Source: Pseudarthrobacter sulfonivorans
GTDB lineage: Bacteria > Actinomycetota > Actinomycetes > Actinomycetales > Micrococcaceae
Assembly: GCF_001484605.1 (NCBI RefSeq)
Contig: NZ_CP013747.1
Span: 4,154,001-4,218,000, forward strand
Direction: 5' to 3'
DNA: 64,000 nt
Positions 1-8,002 of this stretch are shown in pieces. The translations under genes and the position numbers were made by a program. The notes below the pieces were generated by a model that was not told where the DNA came from, made no database searches, and saw only the letters and a list, made by a program, of their open reading frames with translations. Within the stretch, counting starts at the first letter, position 1. Each line of letters starts with the position of its first letter.

Positions 1-392
1 TGACCTTAAGCGTTGCGCTCGGCCCTGATACACAGGAGGGCACCCGGACCGGGACAGAGGCGTCCACGGACTCCCTGACCGCCCCGGACATCCCTTGGAA
101 CCTGGTGATCTGGAACGATCCCGTCAACCTGATGAGTTACGTCAGCTATGTCTTCCAAAGCTACTTCGGCTACGCCGAGTCCAAAGCCAACAAGCTGATG
201 ATGGAAGTCCACAAAAAGGGCCGGTCCATTGTTGCCCACGGCAGCAAGGAACAGGTTGAGCGGCATGCCGTGGCCATGCACGGCTTCGGCCTCTGGGCCA
301 CCGTGGAGAGGGCCTCCGGCGGGAATGGTGGAAGCTCCAAAAACTCAGGAAAATCCGGCGGGTCCGGGCAGGGCAAGGGGAAACGTGGCTAA
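1..392 (+). CDS. clpS: ATP-dependent Clp protease adaptor ClpS (first base outside window)
   Basis: ClpS binds N-degron substrates and delivers them to the ClpA/ClpC unfoldase. The window opens with TG, and the frame then reads TLSVALGPD without a stop, so the start codon is almost certainly the ?TG whose first base lies one position before the window. That gives a protein of about 130 aa. The family core is visible: PWNLVIWNDPVNLMSYV, the helix SYFGYAESKANKLMMEVHKKG, then GSKEQVERHAVAMHGFGLWATVE, with the Asn-Asp pair and the VHKKG loop that shape the N-degron pocket. An unusual Gly/Ser/Lys-rich tail of about 28 residues follows the fold (GGNGGSSKNSGKSGGSGQ and on). The DUF2017 gene overlaps the 3' end by 8 bp, a coupling common in actinobacteria. 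Confidence 0.93.
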   Translation, partial: TLSVALGPDTQEGTRTGTEASTDSLTAPDIPWNLVIWNDPVNLMSYVSYVFQSYFGYAESKANKLMMEVHKKGRSIVAHGSKEQVERHAVAMHGFGLWATVERASGGNGGSSKNSGKSGGSGQGKGKRG

Positions 393-951
393 GGCATTCA
401 AATACGGGCTCAAGGGCATCACCGGGTTCCTGGAACCCGCCGAACGGGAACTGCTCCGCAGCCTGATCGATGACGTCATCTCCATGCTCCAGCCGGCCGA
501 ACACACCAGCCAGGATCCGCTGGCCGCCCTGATCGGACTGGATATGGACGTCCAGGAACCGACGGACCGTGCCGTTAAGCGGTTGCTGCCCAACGTGATG
601 AAGAACGACGACGGCGCGTCCCTGGAGTTCCGCCAGCTCACCGAGCGCTCGTTGCGGGAAACCAAGATCGGCGCGCTGCGCGCCGCCGCCCTGGACCTGG
701 ACAGGGATGAAGTGGTCCTCACCGCCGAAGGGGCAAGGTTCTGGTCCATGGCCCTGAACGATGTGCGCCTGGTGCTGGCGGAACGCCTGGATATCCGGGA
801 TGAAGAGGACGCCGAACACGTGCACCTGATGCAGGACTGGTCCCAGGCCGAGGACGTGGAAAGTTACCTCGCCCTGGTGTACAACTTCACCACGTGGCTG
901 CAGGAATCACTGGTCCAGGCGATGCTCCAGTCCCTGGACTCACGGGGCTGA
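385..951 (+). CDS. DUF2017 domain-containing protein
   Basis: This 188-aa cytosolic, acidic, helical protein starts MAKAFKYGLKGITGFLEPAER. The GTG at 385 is chosen because a purine-rich GGGCAAGGGG site precedes it and because it overlaps the clpS stop by 8 bp, implying translational coupling. An earlier in-frame start at 229 would run inside clpS and is rejected. DUF2017 proteins are regularly encoded beside clpS in actinobacteria. Their biochemical role is not known to me, and a part in Clp-dependent proteolysis is inference from position only. Confidence 0.85.
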   Translation: MAKAFKYGLKGITGFLEPAERELLRSLIDDVISMLQPAEHTSQDPLAALIGLDMDVQEPTDRAVKRLLPNVMKNDDGASLEFRQLTERSLRETKIGALRAAALDLDRDEVVLTAEGARFWSMALNDVRLVLAERLDIRDEEDAEHVHLMQDWSQAEDVESYLALVYNFTTWLQESLVQAMLQSLDSRG

Positions 952-1059
952 ACTGCTGTCCTGTTCCGGGATTCGACCGCCAATGTGACAAATTTGACAT
1001 GAGTCGGGCGCCACAATGTGATGGCTGCGGCCCCGGGGAAGACCTATCCTCGAATAATC

Positions 1060-2088
1060 ATGACTACAGCCTCGAGCATGGATCCGTCAGGCGCAGCCGC
1101 ATCGGACTCCGCAGCCAGCAGCACCACCGCGCAGGTGGGGTCCCGCCCCATCGGCATCTTTGATTCCGGTGTCGGCGGACTGACCGTGGCGCGGTCCATC
1201 ATCGACCAGCTCCCCAACGAGTCCATCCTCTATGTGGGGGATACCGCCAACGGGCCCTACGGGCCCTTGCCCATTGCCGAAGTCCGCGCCAACGCCCTGG
1301 GCGTGATGGACGAACTGGTGGACTCCGGCGTCAAGCTGCTGACCATTGCCTGCAACTCGGCGTCGGCCGCTGTCCTGAGGGACGCCCGCGAGCGGTACAC
1401 GGCGAAATACGGCATCCCCGTCATCGAGGTGATCCAGCCGGCCGTCCGGCGGGCTGTCGCTGCCACCCGCAGTGGGCGTATCGGCGTCATCGGAACCTCC
1501 GCCACCGTTGGTTCACGGGCTTACGAAGACACGTTCGCCGCCGCGCCGGACCTGGCGATCACGTCCGTGGCCTGCCCCGAGTTCGTGAGCTACGTGGAGG
1601 CCGGGATCACCACCGGACCCGCCTTGCTGGCTATTGCCGAAGAGTACCTGGCGCCGCTGAAGGCGGCAGGCGTGGACACCGTGGTGCTGGGCTGCACGCA
1701 CTATCCGCTGCTGACCGGCGTCATCTCGTTCGTGATGGGCGACGCCGTGACGCTCGTGTCCAGCGCGGAGGAAACGGCGAAGGACGTGTACCGGGCCCTC
1801 GCCACCCACGACCTTCAGCGCACTGCTGTAACACCGCCGGAACACCACTTCATCGCCACCGGTGACGCCGGCCAGTTCGAAACGCTGGCCCGCCGTTTCC
1901 TGGGCCCGGAGGTCCTGTCCGTCCGGCACGTGGACCATGTGGCAGCCCAATACCCCACCGGCAGCCTGGCGCGGATCACGCCCGAGATGATCGCGGCTGC
2001 GCAGATCGCCAGCGCCCGGCAGTCGTCGTCGGGACCTCGGATTTCGAACTTTGTGGGCGCCCACCGGGCCGGAGGACCTGCCCTGTGA
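1060..2088 (+). CDS. murI: Glutamate racemase
   Basis: MurI interconverts L- and D-glutamate to supply D-Glu for peptidoglycan. The chosen ATG at 1060 gives 342 aa, with an Ala/Ser-rich N-terminal extension of about 30 residues before the core [17 protein letters not shown]. Both catalytic cysteines are present, in ACNSASAAV and in [10 protein letters not shown], along with [12 protein letters not shown]. An earlier in-frame ATG at 1018 is possible. A TATCCT hexamer at 1045-1050 lies just upstream of 1060, so the ATG at 1060 may sit close to the transcription start. The stop overlaps the next gene's GTG by 4 bp, so the two are translated as a unit. Confidence 0.93.
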   Translation: MTTASSMDPSGAAASDSAASSTTAQVGSRPIGIFDSGVGGLTVARSIIDQLPNESILYVGDTANGPYGPLPIAEVRANALGVMDELVDSGVKLLTIACNSASAAVLRDARERYTAKYGIPVIEVIQPAVRRAVAATRSGRIGVIGTSATVGSRAYEDTFAAAPDLAITSVACPEFVSYVEAGITTGPALLAIAEEYLAPLKAAGVDTVVLGCTHYPLLTGVISFVMGDAVTLVSSAEETAKDVYRALATHDLQRTAVTPPEHHFIATGDAGQFETLARRFLGPEVLSVRHVDHVAAQYPTGSLARITPEMIAAAQIASARQSSSGPRISNFVGAHRAGGPAL

Positions 2089-2882
2089 AGCTCACCATCG
2101 TCGGCTGCACCGGCTCGTTTCCCGGCCCGAGCTCCCCGGCGTCCTGCTACCTCCTGACCGCCAGCGACGGCGAGCGGACGTGGAAGATCGTGATGGACCT
2201 TGGCAGCGGAGCCCTTGGCGCCATCCAGCGATACACGGACCTTGAGGACATCGACGCGATCTTCCTCACCCACCTGCACCCGGACCACTGCATGGACTTG
2301 TGCGGCCTGCACGTGGCCGTCCGCTGGAAGCCCGGCGGCTGGGGACGCGGCAGGATTCCGGTGTGGGGCCCCGCCGCGACGGCGGACCGGATGGCCACCG
2401 CCTACGGCCTGGAGCTCGATCCGGGGATGCACGAGGAATTCGACTTCACCAACTGGACCGAAAGGGAATCCGTCACGGTGGGGCCGTTCACGGTGACGCC
2501 GTTCGCGGTGAACCATCCCGTAAAGGAGGCCTACGCCCTGCGGGTGGAAGTGACCGAACCGGACAAGCAGGGCAACGCGGTCAGCCGGATCCTGACGTAT
2601 TCCGGGGACACCGATTCCTGCGCCGGGCTGGAGGAAGCGGCTAAGGACGCTGACCTGTTCCTGTGCGAGGCCGCCTTTGAGGAAGGCCGCGACGACGACA
2701 TCAAGGATGTCCACCTGACCGGAAAGCGTGCCGGCGAGGCCGCGGAGAGCGCGGGCGCACGCCGGCTGTTGCTCACGCACATCCCCGTCTGGACATCGCC
2801 CACCACTGTTATGGCCGAAGCGCGCCCCGTGTTCGGCGGCGACGTGGCCGTTGCCGTGGCCGGTGTGCACTACACCGTCTAG
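2085..2882 (+). CDS. MBL-fold metallohydrolase, Rv1339-like (candidate cyclic-nucleotide phosphodiesterase)
   Basis: This 265-aa metallo-beta-lactamase-fold protein carries the dinuclear-metal motif THLHPDH (His63, His65, Asp67, His68), a later metal Asp in TYSGDTDSC and a final His in LLLTHIPVW. The fold resembles RNase Z and class II phosphodiesterases. The order murI-MBL-rph-rdgB is the one I recall around Rv1338-Rv1341 of Mycobacterium tuberculosis, where Rv1339 has been described as an atypical cAMP phosphodiesterase. That activity is inference here. The GTG start overlaps the murI stop. The stop TAG shares the tetranucleotide CTAG at 2879-2882 with the stop of the convergent globin gene. 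Confidence 0.87.
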   Translation: MKLTIVGCTGSFPGPSSPASCYLLTASDGERTWKIVMDLGSGALGAIQRYTDLEDIDAIFLTHLHPDHCMDLCGLHVAVRWKPGGWGRGRIPVWGPAATADRMATAYGLELDPGMHEEFDFTNWTERESVTVGPFTVTPFAVNHPVKEAYALRVEVTEPDKQGNAVSRILTYSGDTDSCAGLEEAAKDADLFLCEAAFEEGRDDDIKDVHLTGKRAGEAAESAGARRLLLTHIPVWTSPTTVMAEARPVFGGDVAVAVAGVHYTV

Positions 2883-3376
2883 GGCCCCTTGGCCGACGGC
2901 CTGCTGTCTGCACCGCCGGAACCTGTTTCACCGACCGGGCCGTCCCAGGACCAGTGCGGGATGCGGAGCCCGTCCGGCACGTCCTCTGCAGAGCGCTGGT
3001 AACGGGACATCGTGGTGGTGGCCGCCCAGGTGAAGTAATTGTGCAGCACCTTGCGCACCGGATCGTCATCAGCGAGCCCGACGTCGGCCAGCGCCTGGTC
3101 GAAGCAGGCGACCGCCCTACGGTCCATGTCCTCGTGCGGGCCGTTGCCGCTGTGCAGCCGAATCACTGATGTCTCGTCACCATACGAGTCTGAATACACG
3201 GGCGGGCCACCCAACGCCTCCGTCCAATAGGCTGCGAGCCGGTGGCTGTGCTGCGGATGGAATCCGTGGCTGAACGCGTGGCTGACTACCTCGTCAGCCA
3301 TTACCCTTGCATGCCAGGCGTTGGCCAGCCTCAGGAAAAAGTCGGCACTGCCGGCAGCCTCGTACACCGTCTGCAC
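2879..3376 (-). CDS. Group II truncated hemoglobin (TrHbO-like globin)
   Basis: This roughly 165-aa heme protein begins QTVYEAAGSADFFLRLANAWHARV after the start and continues with the globin core VVSHAFSHGFHPQHSHRLAAYWTEALGGP. It then has a His-containing F-helix region (RLHSGNGPHEDMDRRAVACF) and a C-terminal helix DPVRKVLHNYFTWAATTTM. Group II truncated globins bind O2 or NO and take part in redox or NO defence; which one is not readable here. The GTG at 3376 is the best in-frame start because upstream sequence carries no homology and no good ribosome site, so the start is uncertain by a few codons. The gene converges on the MBL gene with no room for a terminator. Confidence 0.82.
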   Translation of the reverse strand: MQTVYEAAGSADFFLRLANAWHARVMADEVVSHAFSHGFHPQHSHRLAAYWTEALGGPPVYSDSYGDETSVIRLHSGNGPHEDMDRRAVACFDQALADVGLADDDPVRKVLHNYFTWAATTTMSRYQRSAEDVPDGLRIPHWSWDGPVGETGSGGADSRPSAKGP

Positions 3377-3460
3377 ACTGCAACGATGACATGCTGCACC
3401 GGACAGGGGGAAGGGCTGTCCGTGGCAGGACGTCCCACGGCGAGTCGATAAGCTAAAGGC

Positions 3461-4219
3461 ATGACTTCTGAAGCAACCGCAGTGCCCGTAGTGCGCGCCG
3501 ATGGCCGTGCCCCCGACCAGCTCCGCCCCATCAGCATCACCCGCGGATGGTCCAAGCAGGCCGAGGGATCGGCCCTCATCGAGTTCGGCAACACCAGGGT
3601 CCTGTGCACGGCGTCCCTGACGGCGGGCGTGCCGCGCTGGCTCAAGGGCGAAGGCCGCGGCTGGGTCACGGCGGAGTACGCCATGCTTCCCCGGGCCACC
3701 AACACCCGTTCCGACCGCGAATCTGTCAAGGGGAAAATCGGCGGGCGGACCCACGAGATTTCCCGGCTGATCGGACGCTCGCTGCGTTCCATCATTGACA
3801 CCAAGGCCCTGGGCGAAAACACGATCGTCCTGGACTGCGACGTCCTCCAGGCCGACGGCGGAACGCGCACCGCGGCCATCACCGGCGCGTACGTGGCACT
3901 GGCGGACGCCATCCGCTTCGCCCGCGACAACAAGCTGATCGCCAAGAACGCCCAGCCCCTGATCGACACGATCGCAGCGGTTTCGGTGGGCATCATCGAC
4001 GGCGTGCCCATGCTGGACCTGCCCTACGTTGAGGACGTCCGCGCCGAAACCGACATGAACGTGGTGGTCACCGGATCCGGGAAGTTCGTGGAAGTCCAGG
4101 GCACCGCAGAGGGTGCTCCCTTCGACCGGGACGAGCTGAACCAGCTGCTGGACCTGGCCCTCCTGGGCACCACCGCCCTGGCGGCGATCCAGCGCGAAAC
4201 CCTCGCCGACGCACTGTGA
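3461..4219 (+). CDS. rph: Ribonuclease PH
   Basis: RNase PH is a phosphorolytic 3'-5' exoribonuclease that trims tRNA 3' ends and other RNAs. The protein is 252 aa with the family signature [19 protein letters not shown], the core [19 protein letters not shown] and [21 protein letters not shown], and a phosphate-binding region [23 protein letters not shown] hexamer at 3449-3454 lies 6 nt before the ATG, suggesting a leaderless transcript, although AAAGG could also act as a weak ribosome site. rdgB overlaps the stop by 4 bp, forming an rph-rdgB pair. Confidence 0.95.
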   Translation: MTSEATAVPVVRADGRAPDQLRPISITRGWSKQAEGSALIEFGNTRVLCTASLTAGVPRWLKGEGRGWVTAEYAMLPRATNTRSDRESVKGKIGGRTHEISRLIGRSLRSIIDTKALGENTIVLDCDVLQADGGTRTAAITGAYVALADAIRFARDNKLIAKNAQPLIDTIAAVSVGIIDGVPMLDLPYVEDVRAETDMNVVVTGSGKFVEVQGTAEGAPFDRDELNQLLDLALLGTTALAAIQRETLADAL

Positions 4220-4893
4220 ACCAGGACGCTGTGACCCCGAACGCTGAACCGGACGGCGCGCCCGTACCGCGCCTCGTCCTGGCCACGCACAACAAGGGCA
4301 AGCTCAGGGAGCTCCGGGAGCTGCTGCGCGGACAGGTCCCCGGGCTCGACGTCGACACGCAGGTGGTGGACGCCGCGGCGGTGGGTGCGCCAGACGTCGT
4401 CGAAACCGGCGTGACGTTCGCCGAAAACTCGCTGTTGAAGGCGCGGGCCGTTGCGGAGGCCACTGGGCTGGTGGCCATCGCCGACGATTCGGGGCTGGCC
4501 GTGGACGTGCTGGGCGGGGCGCCCGGAATCTTTTCCGCGCGCTGGTCCGGCCGCCACGGTGACGACGCCGCCAACCTGAAGCTTCTGCTGGACCAGCTCT
4601 CCGATGTCCCCGACGGGCACCGTGGAGCCGCGTTTGTCTGCGCTGCGGCCCTGGCTGTCCCGGGACCGGGCGCTGGGAGCCGCGAAGTGGTGGAATACGG
4701 CCAGCTTGAGGGGACCCTCCTGCGCGAACCCCGCGGCAACGGCGGCTTCGGCTACGACCCCGTGCTGCAGCCGGCCGGTGAGGACCGCAGCTGCGCTGAA
4801 TTGTCAGCGGCGGAAAAGAACGCGATCAGCCACCGGGCGAAGGCCTTCCGGGCACTCCTGCCGGCCATTGTCGAGGCACTCGCCGGCCCGTGA
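4216..4893 (+). CDS. rdgB: RdgB/HAM1 family non-canonical purine NTP pyrophosphatase
   Basis: The enzyme hydrolyses dITP, ITP and XTP to monophosphates and so keeps deaminated purines out of DNA and RNA. This 225-aa protein has [17 protein letters not shown] at the N terminus, the catalytic loop [22 protein letters not shown], then [13 protein letters not shown] and the C-terminal [11 protein letters not shown]. All are standard for the family. The GTG at 4216 overlaps the rph stop (GTGA). Confidence 0.94.
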   Translation: MNQDAVTPNAEPDGAPVPRLVLATHNKGKLRELRELLRGQVPGLDVDTQVVDAAAVGAPDVVETGVTFAENSLLKARAVAEATGLVAIADDSGLAVDVLGGAPGIFSARWSGRHGDDAANLKLLLDQLSDVPDGHRGAAFVCAAALAVPGPGAGSREVVEYGQLEGTLLREPRGNGGFGYDPVLQPAGEDRSCAELSAAEKNAISHRAKAFRALLPAIVEALAGP

Positions 4894-4907
4894 CCGTACG
4901 GGAGATT

Positions 4908-4958
4908 TTGTCCAGATATCGCTGCTAAGTAGCCGGCATGATGGCGTTATCTGGACAA
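4908..4958. terminator. Hairpin between convergent rdgB and dedA
   Basis: The perfect 11-bp arms TTGTCCAGATA (4908-4918) and TATCTGGACAA (4948-4958) are extended inward, after one T:T mismatch, by CGC/GCG. A smaller GCTA-AG-TAGC hairpin sits in the loop. The element lies between two convergent genes and could end transcription from both sides, but there is no long T tract. It might instead be a dispersed intergenic repeat. Confidence 0.45.
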
Positions 4959-4998
4959 GAACTCCGGGGGAGGGAGTGGCCAGGGAGCGGTGAGGGGC

Positions 4999-5790
4999 TC
5001 AGTGGTCCCGGTGCGTCTTCCGTTCGGCTTCGGGTTCGTGCTCCTCAATGAATTCGTCAACGGGGTCGGTGCCGAACCTGGCCGCTTGGCGCTTGGCGGA
5101 AATTCCGCGGAGGACTTCGATGCCGATCGGAATCACGGAGACCAGCACGATGACGATGAAGATGATGTCCAGGTTCTCCCGGACCCACGGGACCCTGTCA
5201 CCGAGCAGGTAGCCCAACAGCGTGACGCCGCTGCCCCACAGGACCGCGCCGATCACGTTGAACAGGAAGAACTTCTTCTTGTTCATCTGGGCCACGCCAA
5301 CGATCACGGGCACGAAGGTCCGGATGATCGGCACGAAGCGGGCGAGGATCAGTGCCTTGCCGCCGTGCTTTTCGAAGAAGGCGTGTGCGTTCTCCACGTT
5401 TTCGCGCTTGAAGAGGCGGGAGTTCGGCTTGTTGAATATGGCGGGACCGGCCTTGGAACCGATCAGGTAGCCGGTCTGGTTGCCGATGATGGCGGAAATG
5501 GTGATCAGGAGCGCCAGGAGCCAGACATTGAACTGGATGGTGTCCGTTGCCACCAACAGCCCTGCCGTGAACAGCATCGAATCGCCGGGTAGGAAGAATC
5601 CCACCAGCAGGCCGGTCTCGGCGAAGACAATTCCGCAGACCAGCAGCACCACCCAGGGCGCAAGGGCGGGATCGGCCAGGAAAATCTGGGGGTTCAGCCA
5701 GTCGGGCAGGAAGGAGGCCAGCTGCGGCTGGACCGGTCCTGCACCACCCAGCATGGGCGCGGCAAGGTCGCTGATCGCAAGAAAGTTCAC
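4999..5790 (-). CDS. DedA family membrane protein
   Basis: This 263-aa integral membrane protein has the DedA/VTT core: WVVLLVCGIVFAETGLLVGFFLPGD, GNQTGYLIGSKAGPAIF and FEKHGGKALILARFVPIIRTF, with the conserved Glu, Asp and Arg residues thought to matter for proton coupling. DedA proteins act in membrane lipid homeostasis, including undecaprenyl-phosphate recycling in some bacteria. The C-terminal tail is highly charged. The GTG at 5790 is preferred because a TACCCT box at 5797-5802 lies exactly 6 nt upstream, suggesting a leaderless mRNA. AGGAGG directly abuts this GTG, too close to act as a normal ribosome site for it. ATG at 5754 is the alternative. Confidence 0.88.
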   Translation of the reverse strand: MNFLAISDLAAPMLGGAGPVQPQLASFLPDWLNPQIFLADPALAPWVVLLVCGIVFAETGLLVGFFLPGDSMLFTAGLLVATDTIQFNVWLLALLITISAIIGNQTGYLIGSKAGPAIFNKPNSRLFKRENVENAHAFFEKHGGKALILARFVPIIRTFVPVIVGVAQMNKKKFFLFNVIGAVLWGSGVTLLGYLLGDRVPWVRENLDIIFIVIVLVSVIPIGIEVLRGISAKRQAARFGTDPVDEFIEEHEPEAERKTHRDH

Positions 5791-5803
5791 CTCCTCAGGG
5801 TAC

Positions 5804-5832
5804 TTGACGCACCAGGGCATCCTGGTTGTATG
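5804..5832 (+). promoter_or_regulatory. Promoter of the GntR/ABC operon
   Basis: A -35 box TTGACG at 5804-5809 is followed by 17 bp and a weak -10 TGTATG at 5827-5832 (TTGTAT with 16 bp is an equal alternative). The predicted start of transcription falls inside the inverted-repeat operator just downstream. Confidence 0.5.
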
Positions 5833-5856
5833 GTTAGTTACACAAGTAACTAACCA
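5831..5856. promoter_or_regulatory. Perfect inverted-repeat operator for the YtrA-type GntR regulator
   Basis: The arms TGGTTAGTTAC (5831-5841) and GTAACTAACCA (5846-5856) are perfect 11-bp inverted repeats separated by 4 bp. The position over the predicted start of transcription, immediately upstream of a GntR gene, is that of an autoregulatory operator. It also lies about 30 bp from the divergent dedA promoter. Recognition by the neighbouring GntR protein is inference. Confidence 0.7.
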
Positions 5857-5878
5857 GTGAGGCTTTGCGGCCTCGTGG

Positions 5879-6301
5879 ATGAGGATCAAGGCGGCGCCAG
5901 TGATAGACGACAGCAGGCCGATCTTCCTGCAGATTGCCGCACTGATAGAAAACGACATCGTGGACGGCAACCTCCCGGAGGAATCCCAAGTCCCGTCCAC
6001 CAACGAGTTCGCGGCGTTCCATCGGATCAACCCGGCCACGGCAGCAAAGGGTGTGAACCTCCTGGTGGAGGAGGGAATCCTCTACAAAAGGCGGGGGATC
6101 GGCATGTTTGTCTGCACAGGTGCCCGGGCGGCTTTGGTGGCGCGGCGGACCCAGGAATTCTTTGAGCAGTACGTGCGGCCGCTCGCAGCGGAGGCACGCA
6201 AGCTGGGCATTCCACCGGACGAGCTCAGCCGCATGATCATCCGCGGCGCAGAGGCCGCGACGGCAGCGGACGGCAACCAGGAAAGGAGCGCGGCACTATG
6301 A
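5879..6301 (+). CDS. GntR family transcriptional regulator, YtrA subfamily
   Basis: This 140-aa protein has an N-terminal winged helix (IFLQIAALIENDIVDGNLPE, then PSTNEFAAFHRINPATAAKG and LLVEEGILYKRRGIGMFV) and a short C-terminal helical region without a large effector domain. That is the YtrA pattern, whose members repress adjacent ABC transporter operons. The ATG at 5879 has no clear ribosome site. A GTG at 5900 (reading MIDDSRPIF) lies about 8 nt after AAGG and may be the true start. The stop overlaps the ABC ATPase start as ATGA. Confidence 0.88.
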   Translation: MRIKAAPVIDDSRPIFLQIAALIENDIVDGNLPEESQVPSTNEFAAFHRINPATAAKGVNLLVEEGILYKRRGIGMFVCTGARAALVARRTQEFFEQYVRPLAAEARKLGIPPDELSRMIIRGAEAATAADGNQERSAAL

Positions 6302-7230
6302 ACGAAACAGTGGTTGAAGCAAGGAATCTCACAAAACGGTACCGGGATGTCCTGGCACTCGACGACGTGAGCATCAGTCTTTCAGGGGGCCGGATTTACG
6401 GCCTGCTGGGACGTAACGGTGCCGGCAAGACCACCCTGATGTCCGTCTTGACGGCGCAGGCGTTCGCCACCTCGGGGGATGCGCTGGTTTTCGGCGAGCC
6501 GGCGTACGAAAATGACAGGGTCCTGTCCCGGGTCTGCTTTATCCGCGAATCGCAGAAATACCCCGATGACTTCACGCCGTTCCATGCCTTTAAGGCCGCG
6601 CGGCTGCTGTTCCCCAACTGGGACCAGGCGTTTGCCGAACGGCTCATCAGTGACTTCGGACTCCCGGTCAAGCGGCGGATCAAGAAGCTCTCCCGGGGGC
6701 AGTTGTCCGTCGTGGGCGTGATCATCGGCCTGGCGTCACGGGCGGAGCTGACGTTCTTTGACGAACCCTACCTCGGGCTTGATGCGGTTGCCCGGCAATT
6801 GTTCTACGACCGGCTCCTGGCCGACTTCACGCACTATCCGCGCACGATCGTCCTGTCCTCCCACCTCATTGACGAAGTGGCCAACCTTCTGGACCACGTC
6901 ATTGTGATTGATGCGGGAAGGATCCTTATCGACGCCGAGGCGGATGCGCTGAGGGGGTCCGCAACGACGCTGGTGGGCCCGGCAGGCAAGGTGGACGCGT
7001 TCCTCGCGGGCAGGAAGGTCCTGCACCGCGAGACCATGGCCTCCCTGGCGTCGGTCACTGTTGACGAAGCCCTCAGCCCCGTGCAGCGGGCGGAAGCCGC
7101 CAGGGTGGGACTGGAAGTGGTTCCCGTGTCCCTGCAGCAGCTCGTTATCAGGAAGACCGTGGACAACCACACCCGGCGCCAGGCGCCAGGTGACGGACCG
7201 GAACGCGATGCATTGGAGGCAGCACGATGA
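6298..7230 (+). CDS. ABC transporter ATP-binding protein (YtrB-like)
   Basis: This 310-aa ATPase has Walker A GLLGRNGAGKTTL near residue 40, the signature KLSRGQLSVVGVIIGLA, Walker B ELTFFDEPYLGLD and the H-loop IVLSSHLIDEV. The signature reads LSRGQ rather than LSGGQ. A C-terminal extension of about 90 residues follows the nucleotide-binding domain. It is encoded between the YtrA-type regulator and the permease with overlapping stop and start codons on both sides. The substrate is unknown; relatives of this type are induced by cell-envelope antibiotics. Confidence 0.92.
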   Translation: MNETVVEARNLTKRYRDVLALDDVSISLSGGRIYGLLGRNGAGKTTLMSVLTAQAFATSGDALVFGEPAYENDRVLSRVCFIRESQKYPDDFTPFHAFKAARLLFPNWDQAFAERLISDFGLPVKRRIKKLSRGQLSVVGVIIGLASRAELTFFDEPYLGLDAVARQLFYDRLLADFTHYPRTIVLSSHLIDEVANLLDHVIVIDAGRILIDAEADALRGSATTLVGPAGKVDAFLAGRKVLHRETMASLASVTVDEALSPVQRAEAARVGLEVVPVSLQQLVIRKTVDNHTRRQAPGDGPERDALEAAR

Positions 7231-7913
7231 GCAAGGCAATGGCGGTGGCGCGGATGCAACTCGTCACCAAATGGACATATCTGGGGAACCCGCTGGTCAT
7301 TCTCGCGGCGGCCTTTCTCCTCTCGATCGCCATATTCGCCCTGATTCCGGTGGACGAGCCCAAGTTCGGCGGCGGCAGCCAGGCTCCGCTCTGGTACTTC
7401 ATGGTGCTGGGCATCCAGAGCATGACGCTGGCTTTCCCGTTTTCGCAGGCACTGAGCGTGAGCCGCCGGGCCTTTTACCTGGGCACGCTGGGCCTGTTTT
7501 CCGTGCTGGCCGTGGCCATGACGGCCATCTACCTCCTGGGCGGCATCGTTGAACGGGCCACCAACGGCTGGGGCGTCAATGGATTCTTCTTCGCCCTCCC
7601 GTGGGTCGCGGACGGGCCCTGGTACGGCACGGCGGTGTTCTACTTCACCATCATGATGTTTATGTTCATCATCGGCTTCTGGTTCGCCACGATCTACAAA
7701 CGCTGGGGGACCATCGGGATGCTGATCTCCCTGATCGGCTCGGCCGCTTTGTTGCTTGGCATTGTGGCGCTGGCGACGCTGAACCAGTGGTGGGGGAGCA
7801 TCGGCTTCTGGTTCGTCCAGCAGACACCGCTGACCATGGGCGCCTGGGCTGCCGCCCTGTGTGTGGTGCTTGCCGGCGGCTCCTACCTCACGCTGCGGCG
7901 GGCGATTCCCTAA
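7227..7913 (+). CDS. ABC transporter membrane protein (permease partner)
   Basis: This 228-aa protein has about six hydrophobic segments, including NPLVILAAAFLLSIAIFALI, LFSVLAVAMTAIYLLGGIV, FTIMMFMFIIGFWFATIY and MLISLIGSAALLLGIVALA. It starts with an ATGA overlap with the ATPase gene and is the last gene of the operon. I infer that it forms the membrane half of the transporter. No enzymatic domain is visible. Confidence 0.8.
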   Translation: MSKAMAVARMQLVTKWTYLGNPLVILAAAFLLSIAIFALIPVDEPKFGGGSQAPLWYFMVLGIQSMTLAFPFSQALSVSRRAFYLGTLGLFSVLAVAMTAIYLLGGIVERATNGWGVNGFFFALPWVADGPWYGTAVFYFTIMMFMFIIGFWFATIYKRWGTIGMLISLIGSAALLLGIVALATLNQWWGSIGFWFVQQTPLTMGAWAAALCVVLAGGSYLTLRRAIP

Positions 7914-8002
7914 CCCCGCCACCGGCGTCGGACGCGTGATATCCGCGACAGGGCCGCCCTGGTGACACGGGAACGGGCCTGTCCGGCGGTAAAGTATGGG
8001 CC

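Noticed and set aside
1018..1059. murI start at the ATG at 1018
   Set aside because: The extra residues carry no homology. The ATG at 1060 still leaves a long N-terminal extension and lies just after a TATCCT box.
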